Below are positions 33,778 to 42,996 of a stretch of 64,000 nucleotides of DNA, in pieces. Both the position numbers and the translations under genes were made by a program. The stretch is from positions 1,116,001 to 1,180,000 of the forward strand of contig NZ_VCNM01000002.1 of assembly GCF_007671725.1 (NCBI RefSeq). The letters run 5' to 3'. The stretch is from Halorubrum depositum. GTDB taxonomy: Archaea > Halobacteriota > Halobacteria > Halobacteriales > Haloferacaceae. Each line of letters starts with the position of its first letter. Within the stretch, counting starts at the first letter, position 1. The notes under the pieces were generated by a model. It did not search any database, was not told the origin of the DNA, and was given only the letters and a program-made list of their open reading frames with translations.

Positions 33778-34641
33778 CTACAGCCGATCGAGCGCGTCGA
33801 AGTCGTCGTCGCCCTCGCCGTCGCTGTCCCCCTCTCCGCCGCCGTCGACCGTTCCGCTGTCGTCCGCCTTCGCCGCCTCGAACTCGCCGGCTTCCAGCCC
33901 CGCCGCCAGTCCGGGGCCGAGGTCGTACGTGTCTCGCACGGTCTGTGCGAGCACGCCGTCGCGGTCGAAGACGACGTAGACGGCCACGAAGTCGTGGGCG
34001 GCGGGGTTGAGGACGAACACCTCGCGCGGGTCGTCGTCCTCGCGGGACTCGTTGACGCGGTCGACGAGCGGCTCGATCGGGAGCCGGCCCGCGCGGAGGT
34101 CCGCGAAGGCGTCGCCGCCGGGGGCGTCGGCGAACAGGTACAGCGCGCCGTTCGGCTCGCCGTCGTTCGACCGGGTCGTGATCGAGCCGACCGCCTCCCC
34201 CTCGGCGTGGATCTGCTCCCACGTCTCGACCGCCGCCTCGAACATCCCCTCGACGCCGTCGGCGAACCGGAACCGGCTCTCGCGGACGACCTCGACGTCG
34301 ACGAACCGCGCCGAGGCGTCCGTCCACGCCAGCGTCGCGTCGACGACGTTACCGGGTTCCAGCGACGCCACGCGCTCGGCGAGCCCGTCCTCGTACCCCT
34401 CGGCGGTCGCGTACAGGGGATCGAACTGGTCCTCGGCGTCCGGCGCCGTCGGATCGATCGGCCCGTCCGGGAGCTCGACGAGCACGAACTCCTCGGGGGC
34501 GTCGGCGGTCTCGGCGGGCGCCCCGCCGTCGTCCGCGGACGCCTCGTTGCCGGCGACAGCGTCGACGTCGGGCTCGTCCTCGATGTCCGGGCGCGGCCGT
34601 CGGTCGTGCACGCGGAACCGGCCGCTCGTCGTCGGGTCCAT
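33778..34641 (-). CDS. DUF6663 family protein
   Basis: 287 residues. It starts MDPTTSGRFRVHDR and contains YATAEGYEDGLAERVASLEPGNVVDATLAWTDASARF and PNGALYLFADAPGG, the pattern of the haloarchaeal DUF6663 family. Residues about 15-60 and the last 40 are acidic low-complexity segments; the first is an insert relative to other members. It is soluble. No catalytic motif or known role. It is convergent with the 2-hydroxyacid dehydrogenase. Confidence 0.8.
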   Translation of the reverse strand: MDPTTSGRFRVHDRRPRPDIEDEPDVDAVAGNEASADDGGAPAETADAPEEFVLVELPDGPIDPTAPDAEDQFDPLYATAEGYEDGLAERVASLEPGNVVDATLAWTDASARFVDVEVVRESRFRFADGVEGMFEAAVETWEQIHAEGEAVGSITTRSNDGEPNGALYLFADAPGGDAFADLRAGRLPIEPLVDRVNESREDDDPREVFVLNPAAHDFVAVYVVFDRDGVLAQTVRDTYDLGPGLAAGLEAGEFEAAKADDSGTVDGGGEGDSDGEGDDDFDALDRL

Positions 34642-34820
34642 ACGCGGGGATCGGTCGGCGGGCGGATAAGCGGGTCGGACCGGGTCGGAAACCGGTCGAT
34701 ATCGGGTCGCGGCCGAGTCCGTATCGGATCGCGTTCCCGGCGTCGCGTCCGCGGCGCACCGGGACCGTCACACCGGCGGATCCGTGTCGTTATGGGGCGG
34801 GCGACCCAACGGAACGGTAA

Positions 34821-35444
34821 ATGGGGATCCTCGAGGACAAGTCGAACGCCCGCCTGTTCTACAAGTACCTCTCGAAGGTGTACGATCAGGTCAACCGGTT
34901 CAACTGGAACGAGGAGATGCGCGCGGAGGCGCTCTCCTGGCTGGAGTTCGGCGACGACCCGAAGGTGCTCGACGTCGGGTGCGGCACCGGATTCGGCACC
35001 GAGGGACTGCTCGAACACGCCGACGACGTCCACGGGCTCGACCAGAGCGTCCACCAGATGGAGAAGGCGTTCGAGAAGTTCGGCAAACGAGACCGCGTGA
35101 ACTTCTACCGCGGCGACGCCGAGCGGCTCCCCTTCCGCGACGACGCGTTCGACGTCGTCTGGTCGTCGGGCTCGATCGAGTACTGGCCGAACCCCGTCGA
35201 GGGGCTCCGCGAACTGCGCCGCGTCGCGAAGCCGGGCGGGCAGGTGCTCGTCGTCGGCCCCGACTACCCGCACAACCGCGTCCTCCAGCGGGTCGCCGAC
35301 GCGATCATGCTCTTCTACGACGAGGAGGAGGCCGACCGGATGTTCGAAGCGGCGGGCTACGTGGAGTTCGAACACCACATCCAGCGGGCGACGCCGCGGA
35401 GCCCCCGGGCGATCACGACGGTCGCACGGGTCCCCGAGGAGTAG
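34821..35444 (+). CDS. SAM-dependent methyltransferase (UbiE/MPBQ-like)
   Basis: 207 residues of class I fold. It begins MGILEDKSNARLFYKYLSKVYDQVNRFNW, as in menaquinone/plastoquinone-type methyltransferases. Motif I is VLDVGCGTGFGT (about 49-60), motif II region DVVWSSGSIEYWPNP, and motif III LRRVAKPGGQVLVVGP. The C-terminal helical cap (VADAIMLFYDEEEADRMFEAAGY) could contact the membrane. It is a candidate for quinone-ring methylation in the respiratory menaquinone pathway, but a generic methyltransferase is also possible. Confidence 0.85.
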   Translation: MGILEDKSNARLFYKYLSKVYDQVNRFNWNEEMRAEALSWLEFGDDPKVLDVGCGTGFGTEGLLEHADDVHGLDQSVHQMEKAFEKFGKRDRVNFYRGDAERLPFRDDAFDVVWSSGSIEYWPNPVEGLRELRRVAKPGGQVLVVGPDYPHNRVLQRVADAIMLFYDEEEADRMFEAAGYVEFEHHIQRATPRSPRAITTVARVPEE

Positions 35445-35475
35445 CGCGGGCGGACGGGAGGGGTCCACCGCTCTT

Positions 35476-36036
35476 CTAGCTCGGCTCGACGACCGCCTCC
35501 AGCGTCGCGACCGGTCGACCGTCGGCCGAGATTTCGACGACGACCGTCCGGCCCGGTTCGAGGGCCGGGTCGTTCGTCTCCGCGACCCGGAACGAGGCCG
35601 ACCCACCGACGCGCCAGTCGCCGTCGCTGGCGGCGTTGAACGCGCCGGTCGGACCGGGGTGGAACCCCGCCGCCGAGAAGAACGGCACCGGCGGTTGGCG
35701 GGCGAGCGGCTCGCCGTCGACGCTGACGCGCACGTCCAGCTCGCTCGCGTCGAGGGCGTCGCCGCCGCGGTGCGTCACCGTGATCCGGTCGTCGGTCGCC
35801 GACAGCGACAGCGACGTCGTCGGCGCGGGCTCGACGGGCTCGGCGGGGGCGCCGAGCGCGACGGTGACGACGCCGACCGCGAGGACGACGGTGATCGCGA
35901 GCAGCAGGACGCCGGCGACGGGGGCGATAGCGCGGGCGGAGCGGTGAGCGTCGCCCGCGACGGAGCGGTGAGCGTCGCCCGCGGGGTTCCGACGCGACGG
36001 CGAACGTGACAGCGGCGGTGAGCGGTCGAGAGGCAC
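35476..36036 (-). CDS. Archaeal pilin-like protein (type IV pilin N-terminal domain)
   Basis: 186 residues. The hydrophobic N-terminal helix AIAPVAGVLLLAITVVLAVGVVTVAL (about 36-61) with preceding SAR is the archaeal type IV pilin domain that is processed by prepilin peptidase PibD and assembled into surface filaments or a membrane platform. The rest is a beta-rich extracellular domain. The charged leader is longer than usual and holds an 8-codon direct duplication (AGDAHRSV/AGDAHRSA, 35938-35983). No pilus assembly genes are nearby. Confidence 0.8.
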   Translation of the reverse strand: MPLDRSPPLSRSPSRRNPAGDAHRSVAGDAHRSARAIAPVAGVLLLAITVVLAVGVVTVALGAPAEPVEPAPTTSLSLSATDDRITVTHRGGDALDASELDVRVSVDGEPLARQPPVPFFSAAGFHPGPTGAFNAASDGDWRVGGSASFRVAETNDPALEPGRTVVVEISADGRPVATLEAVVEPS

Positions 36037-36124
36037 GGGTGGGCTGGCCGCGGGATGACCTAAAAGGGTCGGGGAGGGAGGACGGACGAGCCGGGGGAGA
36101 CGAGCGGGTCGGACCGCGGCTCCG

Positions 36125-37426
36125 CTACTCGTCGTCGACGAGCCGCGGCGTCGCGATCGGTCGGAGGCCGTCGACGACGACGACCCGCGGCTCGTCGACG
36201 ACGGTGATACGGTACGGCTCCGCCGGCGAGAGCGTCCGGACGACCCCGTCGGCGTCCGTGGTCCCGATCGCCCTGCTGTCGCCGTCGCCGACGCTCTTCG
36301 TGACGGTGACGTCGGGGGCGGGTTCGCCCGTCTCCTCGTCGAGGACGGTCACGGTCACCGGTCCGCCGGCGTAGCTCCGCTCGACGGTGACGTTGAACCC
36401 GTCCCCGGTCTCGGAGGCCCGCTCGGTGTCGGGGAAGGTGTTGAGGTCGATCCGCTGGTGTTCGACGAACACCCGTTCGGTCCCGCCGCTGACGAACGCG
36501 CGGAGGACGCCGTACTCGTGCGGGATGGTGATCCGCTGGACCGAGCCGGCCCCGAACGCGTCCGGCTCGCGGAGCGCCGCCGTCTCGGGGTACGCGGCCG
36601 TGGTGACGTTGATCGCCTCGTCGTTGCTGATCTCGCCGCCGCCTCGGTCCCAGCGGTCGTTCCGGAACGTCTCTCGGACGTACTCGCCGTCGACGATCGT
36701 CGCCAGCGTCACCGAGTCGTCGGTCGACTCGACGTGGATCTCGGCGGCGGAGACCTCGCCGCGAGCGGTCGCGAGCGCGCGGTCGCGAACGGGGCCGCTG
36801 TACACCTGAAGCGCGACCTGAAGCTCGTCGAGCCGGGTCGGAGAGCTGAAGCCGTCGGTCTCCTCCGCGAGCGCGTCGATCTCCTCGAGCCGCCGGTCGT
36901 ACTCCCGGGCGGTGGCGGAGATCCGGACGAGCTCGTCGAGCAGCTCCCGGTCTGAGATGTTACCGGACGCGTGCGCTTGGAACGCCGCCGCCTGCCGGCT
37001 GTGGAGGCTCACCTCGTCGCGCTCGACGCGGCTGAGCGCTGCGAGGATCAGCCGCTGTCGCTCGGTGCTCGTCTCGGCGTTCTCGATCCGGTCCACGACC
37101 GCCGCGGTCTCCACGGCGGCGTCGACGTCGTCGACGGAGAACGAGAGCGCCGGACCGAGGTTGGCGCCGCGGGGGGCGCTGGCGACTCGGGCGTCGGCGT
37201 CGACCGGTGCGGAGAGCGTGCGGAACGTGAGGTTCGACTCGTCGATCTGCGAGGGGTCGGTCTGGTGTCGTGACGGGTCGACCGCAGCCGAATCGACGGA
37301 GTCGGCGGCAACGGGGTCGGTCGCCCCGACGACCGCCGGTTGCTCGGACCCGCCGACCGGGGACGTCGTCCCCGCGACCGGGACGACCAGAAGCAGGACC
37401 GCGACGACGACCGGGAGGGCTCTCAT
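36125..37426 (-). CDS. Secreted/anchored DUF7096-type protein
   Basis: 433 residues from the ATG at 37426. A signal peptide (MRALPVVVAVLLLVVPVAGT) is followed by a Ser/Asp-rich region. A helical domain (about 90-215; TERQRLILAALSRVERDEVSLHSRQAAAFQAHASGNISDRELLDELVRI) precedes a C-terminal beta-domain with a carboxypeptidase-regulatory/Ig-like module (VTVLDEETGEPAPDVTVTKS). It is divergent from the membrane-anchored winged-helix gene, an arrangement that suggests a functional pair. The family assignment is tentative. Confidence 0.72.
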   Translation of the reverse strand: MRALPVVVAVLLLVVPVAGTTSPVGGSEQPAVVGATDPVAADSVDSAAVDPSRHQTDPSQIDESNLTFRTLSAPVDADARVASAPRGANLGPALSFSVDDVDAAVETAAVVDRIENAETSTERQRLILAALSRVERDEVSLHSRQAAAFQAHASGNISDRELLDELVRISATAREYDRRLEEIDALAEETDGFSSPTRLDELQVALQVYSGPVRDRALATARGEVSAAEIHVESTDDSVTLATIVDGEYVRETFRNDRWDRGGGEISNDEAINVTTAAYPETAALREPDAFGAGSVQRITIPHEYGVLRAFVSGGTERVFVEHQRIDLNTFPDTERASETGDGFNVTVERSYAGGPVTVTVLDEETGEPAPDVTVTKSVGDGDSRAIGTTDADGVVRTLSPAEPYRITVVDEPRVVVVDGLRPIATPRLVDDE

Positions 37427-37447
37427 CACGCGTAGATTCGCCTCCCG

Positions 37448-37457
37448 ATATAAAAAA
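37448..37457 (-). promoter_or_regulatory. TATA box of the DUF7096-type gene
   Basis: On the minus strand TTTTTTATAT ends 22 bases before the ATG at 37426, giving a leaderless transcript. It is the only AT-rich block in the 144-base divergent region, which also serves the winged-helix gene. Confidence 0.55.
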
Positions 37458-37570
37458 TCCACCTCAACGCGGCCGCGCGGCGGGGGCACGCCCGGCGGCG
37501 GCCGACCACGCGGTCCGGCGAAACAGGCTATGGAAAGCGTTTTGCCCGGTCCACGTGAGAACCGACGTGC

Positions 37571-38890
37571 ATGCGGAACCCTCCGTCTCGCGTCCTCCTC
37601 GTCTCGCTGTTCGCCCTCCTCCTCGTCGGCGGCGCCGTGGCGCCGGTCGCCGGAGACGCGGTCGCGACCGCCCCGGCACTCGCGTCCGACTCCGCGCCGG
37701 CAGACGGACAGCCGGCGATCGAGCCCGTCACGGCGGCGCTCGGGACGACCGCGAACCCCGTCGGCCAGATCGACTCCGATTTCGACCCGGAGACGGCGAC
37801 GCGGATCCGGATCGAACCGACGCCGGACCGCGACGCGCGGTGGGAGGTGTCCGTCAGGTTCGCGCTCGCAGACGAGACGGAGGTCGAGGCGTTCGAGACC
37901 GCCGGAGAACGGTTCCTCGACGGCGAGGTCGGCCCCGGTCCGTCGCTGTTCGAGGGGTTCGCGCGGGAGGCCAGCCGGAACGTGGACCGGATGATGCGGA
38001 TCGAGGACGTCGCCCGCGAGGTGAGGGTCCACGATGACCCGTCCGAGTTCGACGTCGCCGGGGACGAGACCGCCGCGGTCGGCGAACTCCGCCTGACGTT
38101 CGTCTGGACGGAGTTCCTCGGGACCGACGGTGAGAATCTCGTGTTGGGCGACGCGCTGACGACCCCCGACGGGACGTGGCTCCGGTCGCTCGGCGAGGGG
38201 CAGACGCTGGAGGTGGCGACGCCGGAGGGGTACACCGTCACCGGAACCCCCGGAGCCACCGTCCCGCTCCGCGACAACGCCGTGATAATCGAGGGACCGC
38301 GGACGTTCGGCGAGGACGAGCGGGTCGCGGTGGTGTACGCACCGACCGGGACAGTGGGGCCGCCGTGGGAGATGCTCACCGCGGCGATCGTCGTCGCCGC
38401 GCTGCTCATCGCCGGGAGCGTCGTCGGGTACCGGCGGATGGAGGGCGGCGGGCCCGGCGGAGCGCGCGCGAACGGGGCGAACGGCGACGGCGGCTCCCGA
38501 TCGGCGGGCGCCGGCGCGAGCGCGGGCGCGGCCGCTGCCTCCGGTTCCGCCGACGACGAGAACGGCGACGCGGCGGCGGGAGAAGAGCCCGAGGAGGACC
38601 TCTCGCTGCTCTCGGACGAGGAACGCGTCGAGCGGCTCCTGACCGACAACGGCGGGCGGATGCGACAGGCCGACATCGTCGCGGAGACCGGCTGGTCCGA
38701 CGCGAAGGTCTCGCAGCTGCTGTCGGCGATGGCCGACGAGGAACGCGTCGAGAAGCTCCGCCTGGGTCGCGAGAACCTGATCTCGCTCCCCGACGACGCT
38801 GACGACGGCGGCGACGGCAACGGCAGCGGGGGCGACCCCGCCGGCAACGCGGGCGGTGACGACGGCAACGCCGACCGCGACGAACGGTAG
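37571..38890 (+). CDS. Membrane-anchored winged-helix protein (DUF7345/DUF7343-like)
   Basis: 439 residues forming a one-component membrane sensor. Signal peptide VLLVSLFALLLVGGAVAPVAG; extracellular beta-domain (about 45-255); TM helix WEMLTAAIVVAALLIAGSVVGY (about 258-280); low-complexity linker; and a cytoplasmic winged helix (about 345-400; LSDEERVERLLTDNGGRMRQADIVAETGWSDAKVSQLLSAMADEERVEKLRLGRENLISLP). Extracellular input would be passed to a DNA-binding domain. Proteolytic release or direct membrane-bound binding are both possible. It is divergent from the DUF7096-type gene. Confidence 0.85.
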   Translation: MRNPPSRVLLVSLFALLLVGGAVAPVAGDAVATAPALASDSAPADGQPAIEPVTAALGTTANPVGQIDSDFDPETATRIRIEPTPDRDARWEVSVRFALADETEVEAFETAGERFLDGEVGPGPSLFEGFAREASRNVDRMMRIEDVAREVRVHDDPSEFDVAGDETAAVGELRLTFVWTEFLGTDGENLVLGDALTTPDGTWLRSLGEGQTLEVATPEGYTVTGTPGATVPLRDNAVIIEGPRTFGEDERVAVVYAPTGTVGPPWEMLTAAIVVAALLIAGSVVGYRRMEGGGPGGARANGANGDGGSRSAGAGASAGAAAASGSADDENGDAAAGEEPEEDLSLLSDEERVERLLTDNGGRMRQADIVAETGWSDAKVSQLLSAMADEERVEKLRLGRENLISLPDDADDGGDGNGSGGDPAGNAGGDDGNADRDER

Positions 38891-38995
38891 CGAGGGCGTC
38901 GCTCGGCGTCCGGTCTGGATCCGGGCGAAGCCAACTCTTCTCGGCGGGTGAGGCGTTCCGAAAACCCTTACAGGGCGAGCGACCGAGTGAGTATC

Positions 38996-39784
38996 ATGAA
39001 AGTTCTGGTGACCGTCAAGGAGGTCGCGGAGGCGGACGACGACTTCGCGATCGAGGGGACCGACATCGCGGCGTCCGACCTCGAGTACGACCTCAACGAG
39101 TGGGACGACTACGCGGTCGAGGCCGCGGTCCAGCTGGCCGAGGCCGGCGTCGCCGACGAGGTCGTCACCGTCACGATCGGCCCGGAGCGCGCCGACGAGA
39201 CCGTCCGGATGGCGCTCGCGAAGGGCGCAGACCGCGCGGTCCGCGTCTGGGACGACGCCTTCGAGGTGGGGTTCGCCGACGTGGCCGCGAAGGTCTCGAC
39301 GTTCGAGGCCGTCGTCGAGGCGGAGGAGCCCGATCTCGTGCTCGGCGGCGTCCAGGCCGCCGACACCGGGTTCGGCGCGACCGGCGTCGCGCTCGCCGAG
39401 CGGATCGGCTTCGAGCACGCCGCGGTCGTCAACGACCTCGAGGTGGACGCGGACGCGGGGATCGCCCACGTCCGCCGCGAGCTGGAGGGCGGCGTCGAGG
39501 AGCTCACCGACGTCGACCTCCCCGCCGTGTTGACCGTCCAGACCGGGCTCAACGAACCTCGGTACGCGAGCCTGCGCGGCATCCGGCAGGCCCAGCGCAA
39601 GGAGATCGACGCGAAGGACCTGGCCGACCTCGGGCTGACTCCGGGAGACGTCGAGAGCGCTCTCGAGATCACGTCGATGTACGAGCCGGAGAGCGAGTCC
39701 GACGCCGAGATCATCGAGGGCGACGCGGGCGAGGCGGCGGGACGCCTCGCCGAGGTCCTGCGTGACAAGGGGGTGGGCGCGTGA
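38996..39784 (+). CDS. etfB: Electron transfer flavoprotein beta subunit
   Basis: EtfB/FixA, 262 residues, the AMP/FAD-side subunit of a heterodimeric flavoprotein that takes electrons from acyl-CoA and other dehydrogenases to the quinone pool. Signatures: MKVLVTVKEV, DYAVEAAVQLAE, DLVLGGVQAADTGFGATGVALAERIG and the ETF-beta motif LPAVLTVQTGLNEPRYASLRGI. A promoter with CCCTTACAGG lies upstream. Overlap with etfA as TGATG shows coupling. Confidence 0.97.
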   Translation: MKVLVTVKEVAEADDDFAIEGTDIAASDLEYDLNEWDDYAVEAAVQLAEAGVADEVVTVTIGPERADETVRMALAKGADRAVRVWDDAFEVGFADVAAKVSTFEAVVEAEEPDLVLGGVQAADTGFGATGVALAERIGFEHAAVVNDLEVDADAGIAHVRRELEGGVEELTDVDLPAVLTVQTGLNEPRYASLRGIRQAQRKEIDAKDLADLGLTPGDVESALEITSMYEPESESDAEIIEGDAGEAAGRLAEVLRDKGVGA

Positions 39785-40731
39785 TGTCCGACGTGCTCGT
39801 CGTCTCCGAACACCGCCGCGGGGAGCTCCGAGACGTCTCCTACGAGGCGATCACGGCCGGGCGAGAGCTCGCCGACGCGCGCGACGGCGACCTCCACGTC
39901 GCCGTCATCGGCGGCGACGTCGACGGCTTCGCGGAGGACCTGAACCGCGAGGGCGTGGACGCGATCCACGCGGTCGAGAACGGCGAGGAGTTCGACCACA
40001 ACGTCTACCAGACGGCGATCGCGGCCCTGCTCGACCGGACTGACGCCGGCACGGTCGTGACGCCGAACTCCGTCAACGGGCTCGACTACGTCCCCGCGGT
40101 GGCCGAGGACCGCGGCCTGCCGCTGGTGACGGACGCGATCGGGTTCGAGTACGACGACGGCCTGACGGTCACCCGCGAGATGTACGGCTCGAAGGTGGAG
40201 ACGACCGTCGACGTCGACGGCGACCGCCACGTCCTCACGGTCCGCGGCGGCGAGTGGGCGCCCGCGGAGGGCGTCGGCGACGCGCCGGTCGAGTCGGTCG
40301 AGGTCGACCTCCCCGAGTCCGGCGCGCGCGTCACCGGCTTCGAGGAGGTCGGCGGCGGCGACGTCGACATCGCCGACGCCGACGTGCTCGTCTCGGTCGG
40401 CCGCGGCATCGAGGAGGAGGAGAACCTGGAGCTCGTCGAGGAGCTCGCCGACGCGCTCGGCGCGACGCTCTCCGCCTCCCGGCCGATCGTCGACAACGGC
40501 TGGCTCCCGAAGAACCGGCAGGTCGGGCAGTCGGGCAAGGTCGTCACCCCCGACGTGTACATCGCCGTCGGCATCTCCGGCGCGGTCCAGCACGTCGCCG
40601 GCATGAAGGGGTCGGACACGATCGTCGCGATCAACACCGACCCGAACGCGCCGATCTTCGACATCGCCGACTACGGCATCGTCGGCGACCTGTTCGAGGT
40701 CGTCCCCGAGCTGATCGACGAGTTCGCGTAG
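39784..40731 (+). CDS. etfA: Electron transfer flavoprotein alpha subunit
   Basis: EtfA/FixB, 315 residues from the ATG at 39784 (a GTG one codon earlier is possible). The N-terminal domain is followed by the FAD-binding domain with the ETF-alpha signature SGAVQHVAGMKGSDTIVAINTDPNAPIFDIADYGIVGDLFEVVPEL, which ends the protein. VLVSVGRGIEEEENLELVEELADALGATLSASRPIVDNGWLP contains the flavin-interacting arginine region. An etfAB pair without adjacent fixC/fixX or dehydrogenase genes is seen here. Confidence 0.97.
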   Translation: MSDVLVVSEHRRGELRDVSYEAITAGRELADARDGDLHVAVIGGDVDGFAEDLNREGVDAIHAVENGEEFDHNVYQTAIAALLDRTDAGTVVTPNSVNGLDYVPAVAEDRGLPLVTDAIGFEYDDGLTVTREMYGSKVETTVDVDGDRHVLTVRGGEWAPAEGVGDAPVESVEVDLPESGARVTGFEEVGGGDVDIADADVLVSVGRGIEEEENLELVEELADALGATLSASRPIVDNGWLPKNRQVGQSGKVVTPDVYIAVGISGAVQHVAGMKGSDTIVAINTDPNAPIFDIADYGIVGDLFEVVPELIDEFA

Positions 40732-40818
40732 GGACGGGGCGAGTCCCCGCCTCGGCAGCAACGCTCTTTGACTCCCGCGGAGTACCGGACGGTCCGACGA
40801 CGCTCCCGTCGACTCGAA

Positions 40819-41757
40819 ATGATCCCGATCCGCGCCGCCGTCCCGACCGCCGAGGAAGCGAGAGCGCTGCTCGTCGGGATCCGACGGGCGACCGACGTCG
40901 ATCCCGACGCCGTCGCCGCGGGCCTCCGTGGGGGCGAGCCGGACCCTGCGCTGCTCGACCTCGTCGCGACCCCGTTCGCGTCCGTCGCCGACGTCGACGA
41001 GCGGCTGGCGGGGACCGAGTCGTACCTCCGCGAGCGCGGGGACCGGCGCGCGGTGTTCCTCACGGTGTACAGCCGGATGACGGCGACCGTTCGGGACGCG
41101 ATCGACGACGGCGCGTTCCTCGACCCCGAGTGGACCGCGTCGTACCTCGTCGCCTTCGCGGAGCGCTACCGCCGGGCGCTGGTCGCGTTCGAGCGGCGAG
41201 CGTTCGAGGCGCTCCCGCGGCCGTGGCTGATCGCCTTCGCCGCCGCGGCCCGGGGCGAGACGCTCGTCGCGCAGGACGCTCTCCTCGGTATCAACGCGCA
41301 CATCGCCTACGACCTCACGTACACGCTCGGCGACGTCGGGATCGACCCCGACCGCGACGCGAAGCGCGAGGACCACGACCGGATAAACGCGGTCCTCGCT
41401 CGGCTCGTTCAGATCGCGCAGGACGCGCTCGTCGAGACGTACGCCGCGGCCGAGATCGACGGGATCGACCGGCTGCTGGACCCCCTCGACGACCGGCTGG
41501 CCCTGCTCGGACTGAAAGGGACCCGGGAGTTTGCCTGGCGGAACGCCGTGCTGCGCGCCGACCTCCCGGCGTGGGTCGGCGAGCCGTACGTCGACTGGCG
41601 GACGGAGACCGTCGCGACGGGCGCCGCGGCGGTCGTGCTCTCTCTCGACTTCGAGGTCGGCGGCGACGAGACCGACGCGAGCGCGCGCCTGCGGGACTGG
41701 GAGACCGGCGCCGACACGGTGGCCGCGTTCCGCGAGGCGATCCGGCGGCGGACGTAG
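40819..41757 (+). CDS. DUF5995 family protein
   Basis: 312 residues, mostly helical. Conserved-looking segments are [66 protein letters not shown] and [16 protein letters not shown]. Three conserved histidine/asparagine positions ([18 protein letters not shown]) suggest a metal site, unproven. It matches the DUF5995 family found in archaea and actinobacteria. The start at 40819 (MIPIRAAVP) avoids a TTG start at 40768. Confidence 0.83.
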   Translation: MIPIRAAVPTAEEARALLVGIRRATDVDPDAVAAGLRGGEPDPALLDLVATPFASVADVDERLAGTESYLRERGDRRAVFLTVYSRMTATVRDAIDDGAFLDPEWTASYLVAFAERYRRALVAFERRAFEALPRPWLIAFAAAARGETLVAQDALLGINAHIAYDLTYTLGDVGIDPDRDAKREDHDRINAVLARLVQIAQDALVETYAAAEIDGIDRLLDPLDDRLALLGLKGTREFAWRNAVLRADLPAWVGEPYVDWRTETVATGAAAVVLSLDFEVGGDETDASARLRDWETGADTVAAFREAIRRRT

Positions 41758-41836
41758 GGGACGCGGAGGAGCAAACCGTTCCGACCGCCGGTCCGTTCTC
41801 GGTTCGTTTATCACCCCGCCGACCCTCCGATCCGGC

Positions 41837-42820
41837 ATGAGCGAGGCCGACGAGCAGACGGCTGCGACCGCGACCGGCCGGGAGATCTGGATCGAGAAGT
41901 ACCGGCCGCAGTCGCTCGACGACATCCACGGACAGGAGGAGATCGTCGAGCGGCTCCAGAGCTACATCGAGCAGGACGACATCCCCCACCTCCTCTTCAG
42001 CGGCCCGGCCGGCGTCGGAAAGACCACCGCCGCCACCGCCATCGCCCGCCAGGTGTACGGCGACGACAACTGGCGCGGGAACTTCCTCGAACTCAACGCC
42101 TCCGACCAGCGCGGCATCGACGTGGTGCGCGACCGGATCAAGGGGTTCGCGCGCTCGTCGTTCGGCGGCGACTTCCGGATCGTGTTTCTCGATGAGGCAG
42201 ACTCCCTCACGTCTGACGCCCAGTCAGCGCTCCGCCGCACGATGGAGCAGTTCTCCGACAACACCCGCTTCATCCTCTCGTGTAACTACTCGTCGAAGAT
42301 CATCGACCCGATCCAGTCGCGGTGCGCCGTCTTCCGCTTCTCGCCGCTCTCGGACGCGGCCGTCGCCGCGCAGACCCGCGAGATCGCCGCGGCGGAGGGG
42401 ATCGAGGTGACCGACGAGGGGGTCGACGCGCTCGTGTACGCGGCCGACGGCGACATGCGCCGCGCGATCAACTCGCTGCAGGCGGCGGCGACGACCGGCG
42501 ACGTCGTCGACGAGGAGGCGGTGTACGCGATCACGGCCACCGCCCGCCCCGAGGAGATCGAGTCGATGGTGACGAACGCCCTGGAGGGCGACTTCTCGCG
42601 GGCGCGGGCGACCCTCGACACCCTCCTCACGGAGACGGGGATGGCCGGCGGCGACGTGATCGACCAGCTTCACCGCTCCGTCTGGGAGTTCGACCTGAGC
42701 GAGCGCGAGGCCGTCGCGCTGATGGAGCGGATCGGCGAGGCCGACTACCGGATCGCGGAGGGCGCCAACGAGCAGGTGCAGCTTGAGTCGCTGCTCGCGT
42801 CGCTCTCATTGGGAGAGTAA
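41837..42820 (+). CDS. rfcS: Replication factor C small subunit
   Basis: Clamp-loader ATPase that places PCNA on primed DNA together with RfcL. The 327 residues show RFC boxes: [23 protein letters not shown], Walker [14 protein letters not shown] (about 54-66), Walker [16 protein letters not shown] motif [13 protein letters not shown] and the C-terminal oligomerisation helices. No intein interrupts the gene, though inteins occur in some haloarchaeal rfc genes. A TATA-like GTTTATC lies about 31 bases upstream of the ATG. Confidence 0.97.
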   Translation: MSEADEQTAATATGREIWIEKYRPQSLDDIHGQEEIVERLQSYIEQDDIPHLLFSGPAGVGKTTAATAIARQVYGDDNWRGNFLELNASDQRGIDVVRDRIKGFARSSFGGDFRIVFLDEADSLTSDAQSALRRTMEQFSDNTRFILSCNYSSKIIDPIQSRCAVFRFSPLSDAAVAAQTREIAAAEGIEVTDEGVDALVYAADGDMRRAINSLQAAATTGDVVDEEAVYAITATARPEEIESMVTNALEGDFSRARATLDTLLTETGMAGGDVIDQLHRSVWEFDLSEREAVALMERIGEADYRIAEGANEQVQLESLLASLSLGE

Positions 42821-42996
42821 ACCGGTTGCGGTCGCGGTCTCGTTTTGATTGTGGCGTGCGAACTCGATTATTCATATGGGATTGGCGTTGGCAGTGGCGG
42901 ACTTACCTCCTCCGAAGCCACGGCCGTCTTCATTTATAAACCGAAATCGCTGTTCCGGGACGCGCTTTTTAAGCCGGGCGCGCACGGACGGCAGGT

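Noticed and set aside
33606-35606. Minus-strand frame of 666 codons
   Set aside because: Low-complexity Arg/Ser/Thr shadow of the DUF6663 and methyltransferase genes.
36125-39469. An open frame of over 1,100 codons on the minus strand
   Set aside because: Only the last 433 codons (36125-37426) have protein-like content, a signal peptide and a promoter; the remainder is antisense to the winged-helix and etfB genes, an effect of few A/T-rich stop codons in this genome.
41837-42820. Possible intein in rfcS
   Set aside because: The coding sequence is of normal length (327 residues) with Walker and SRC motifs uninterrupted.
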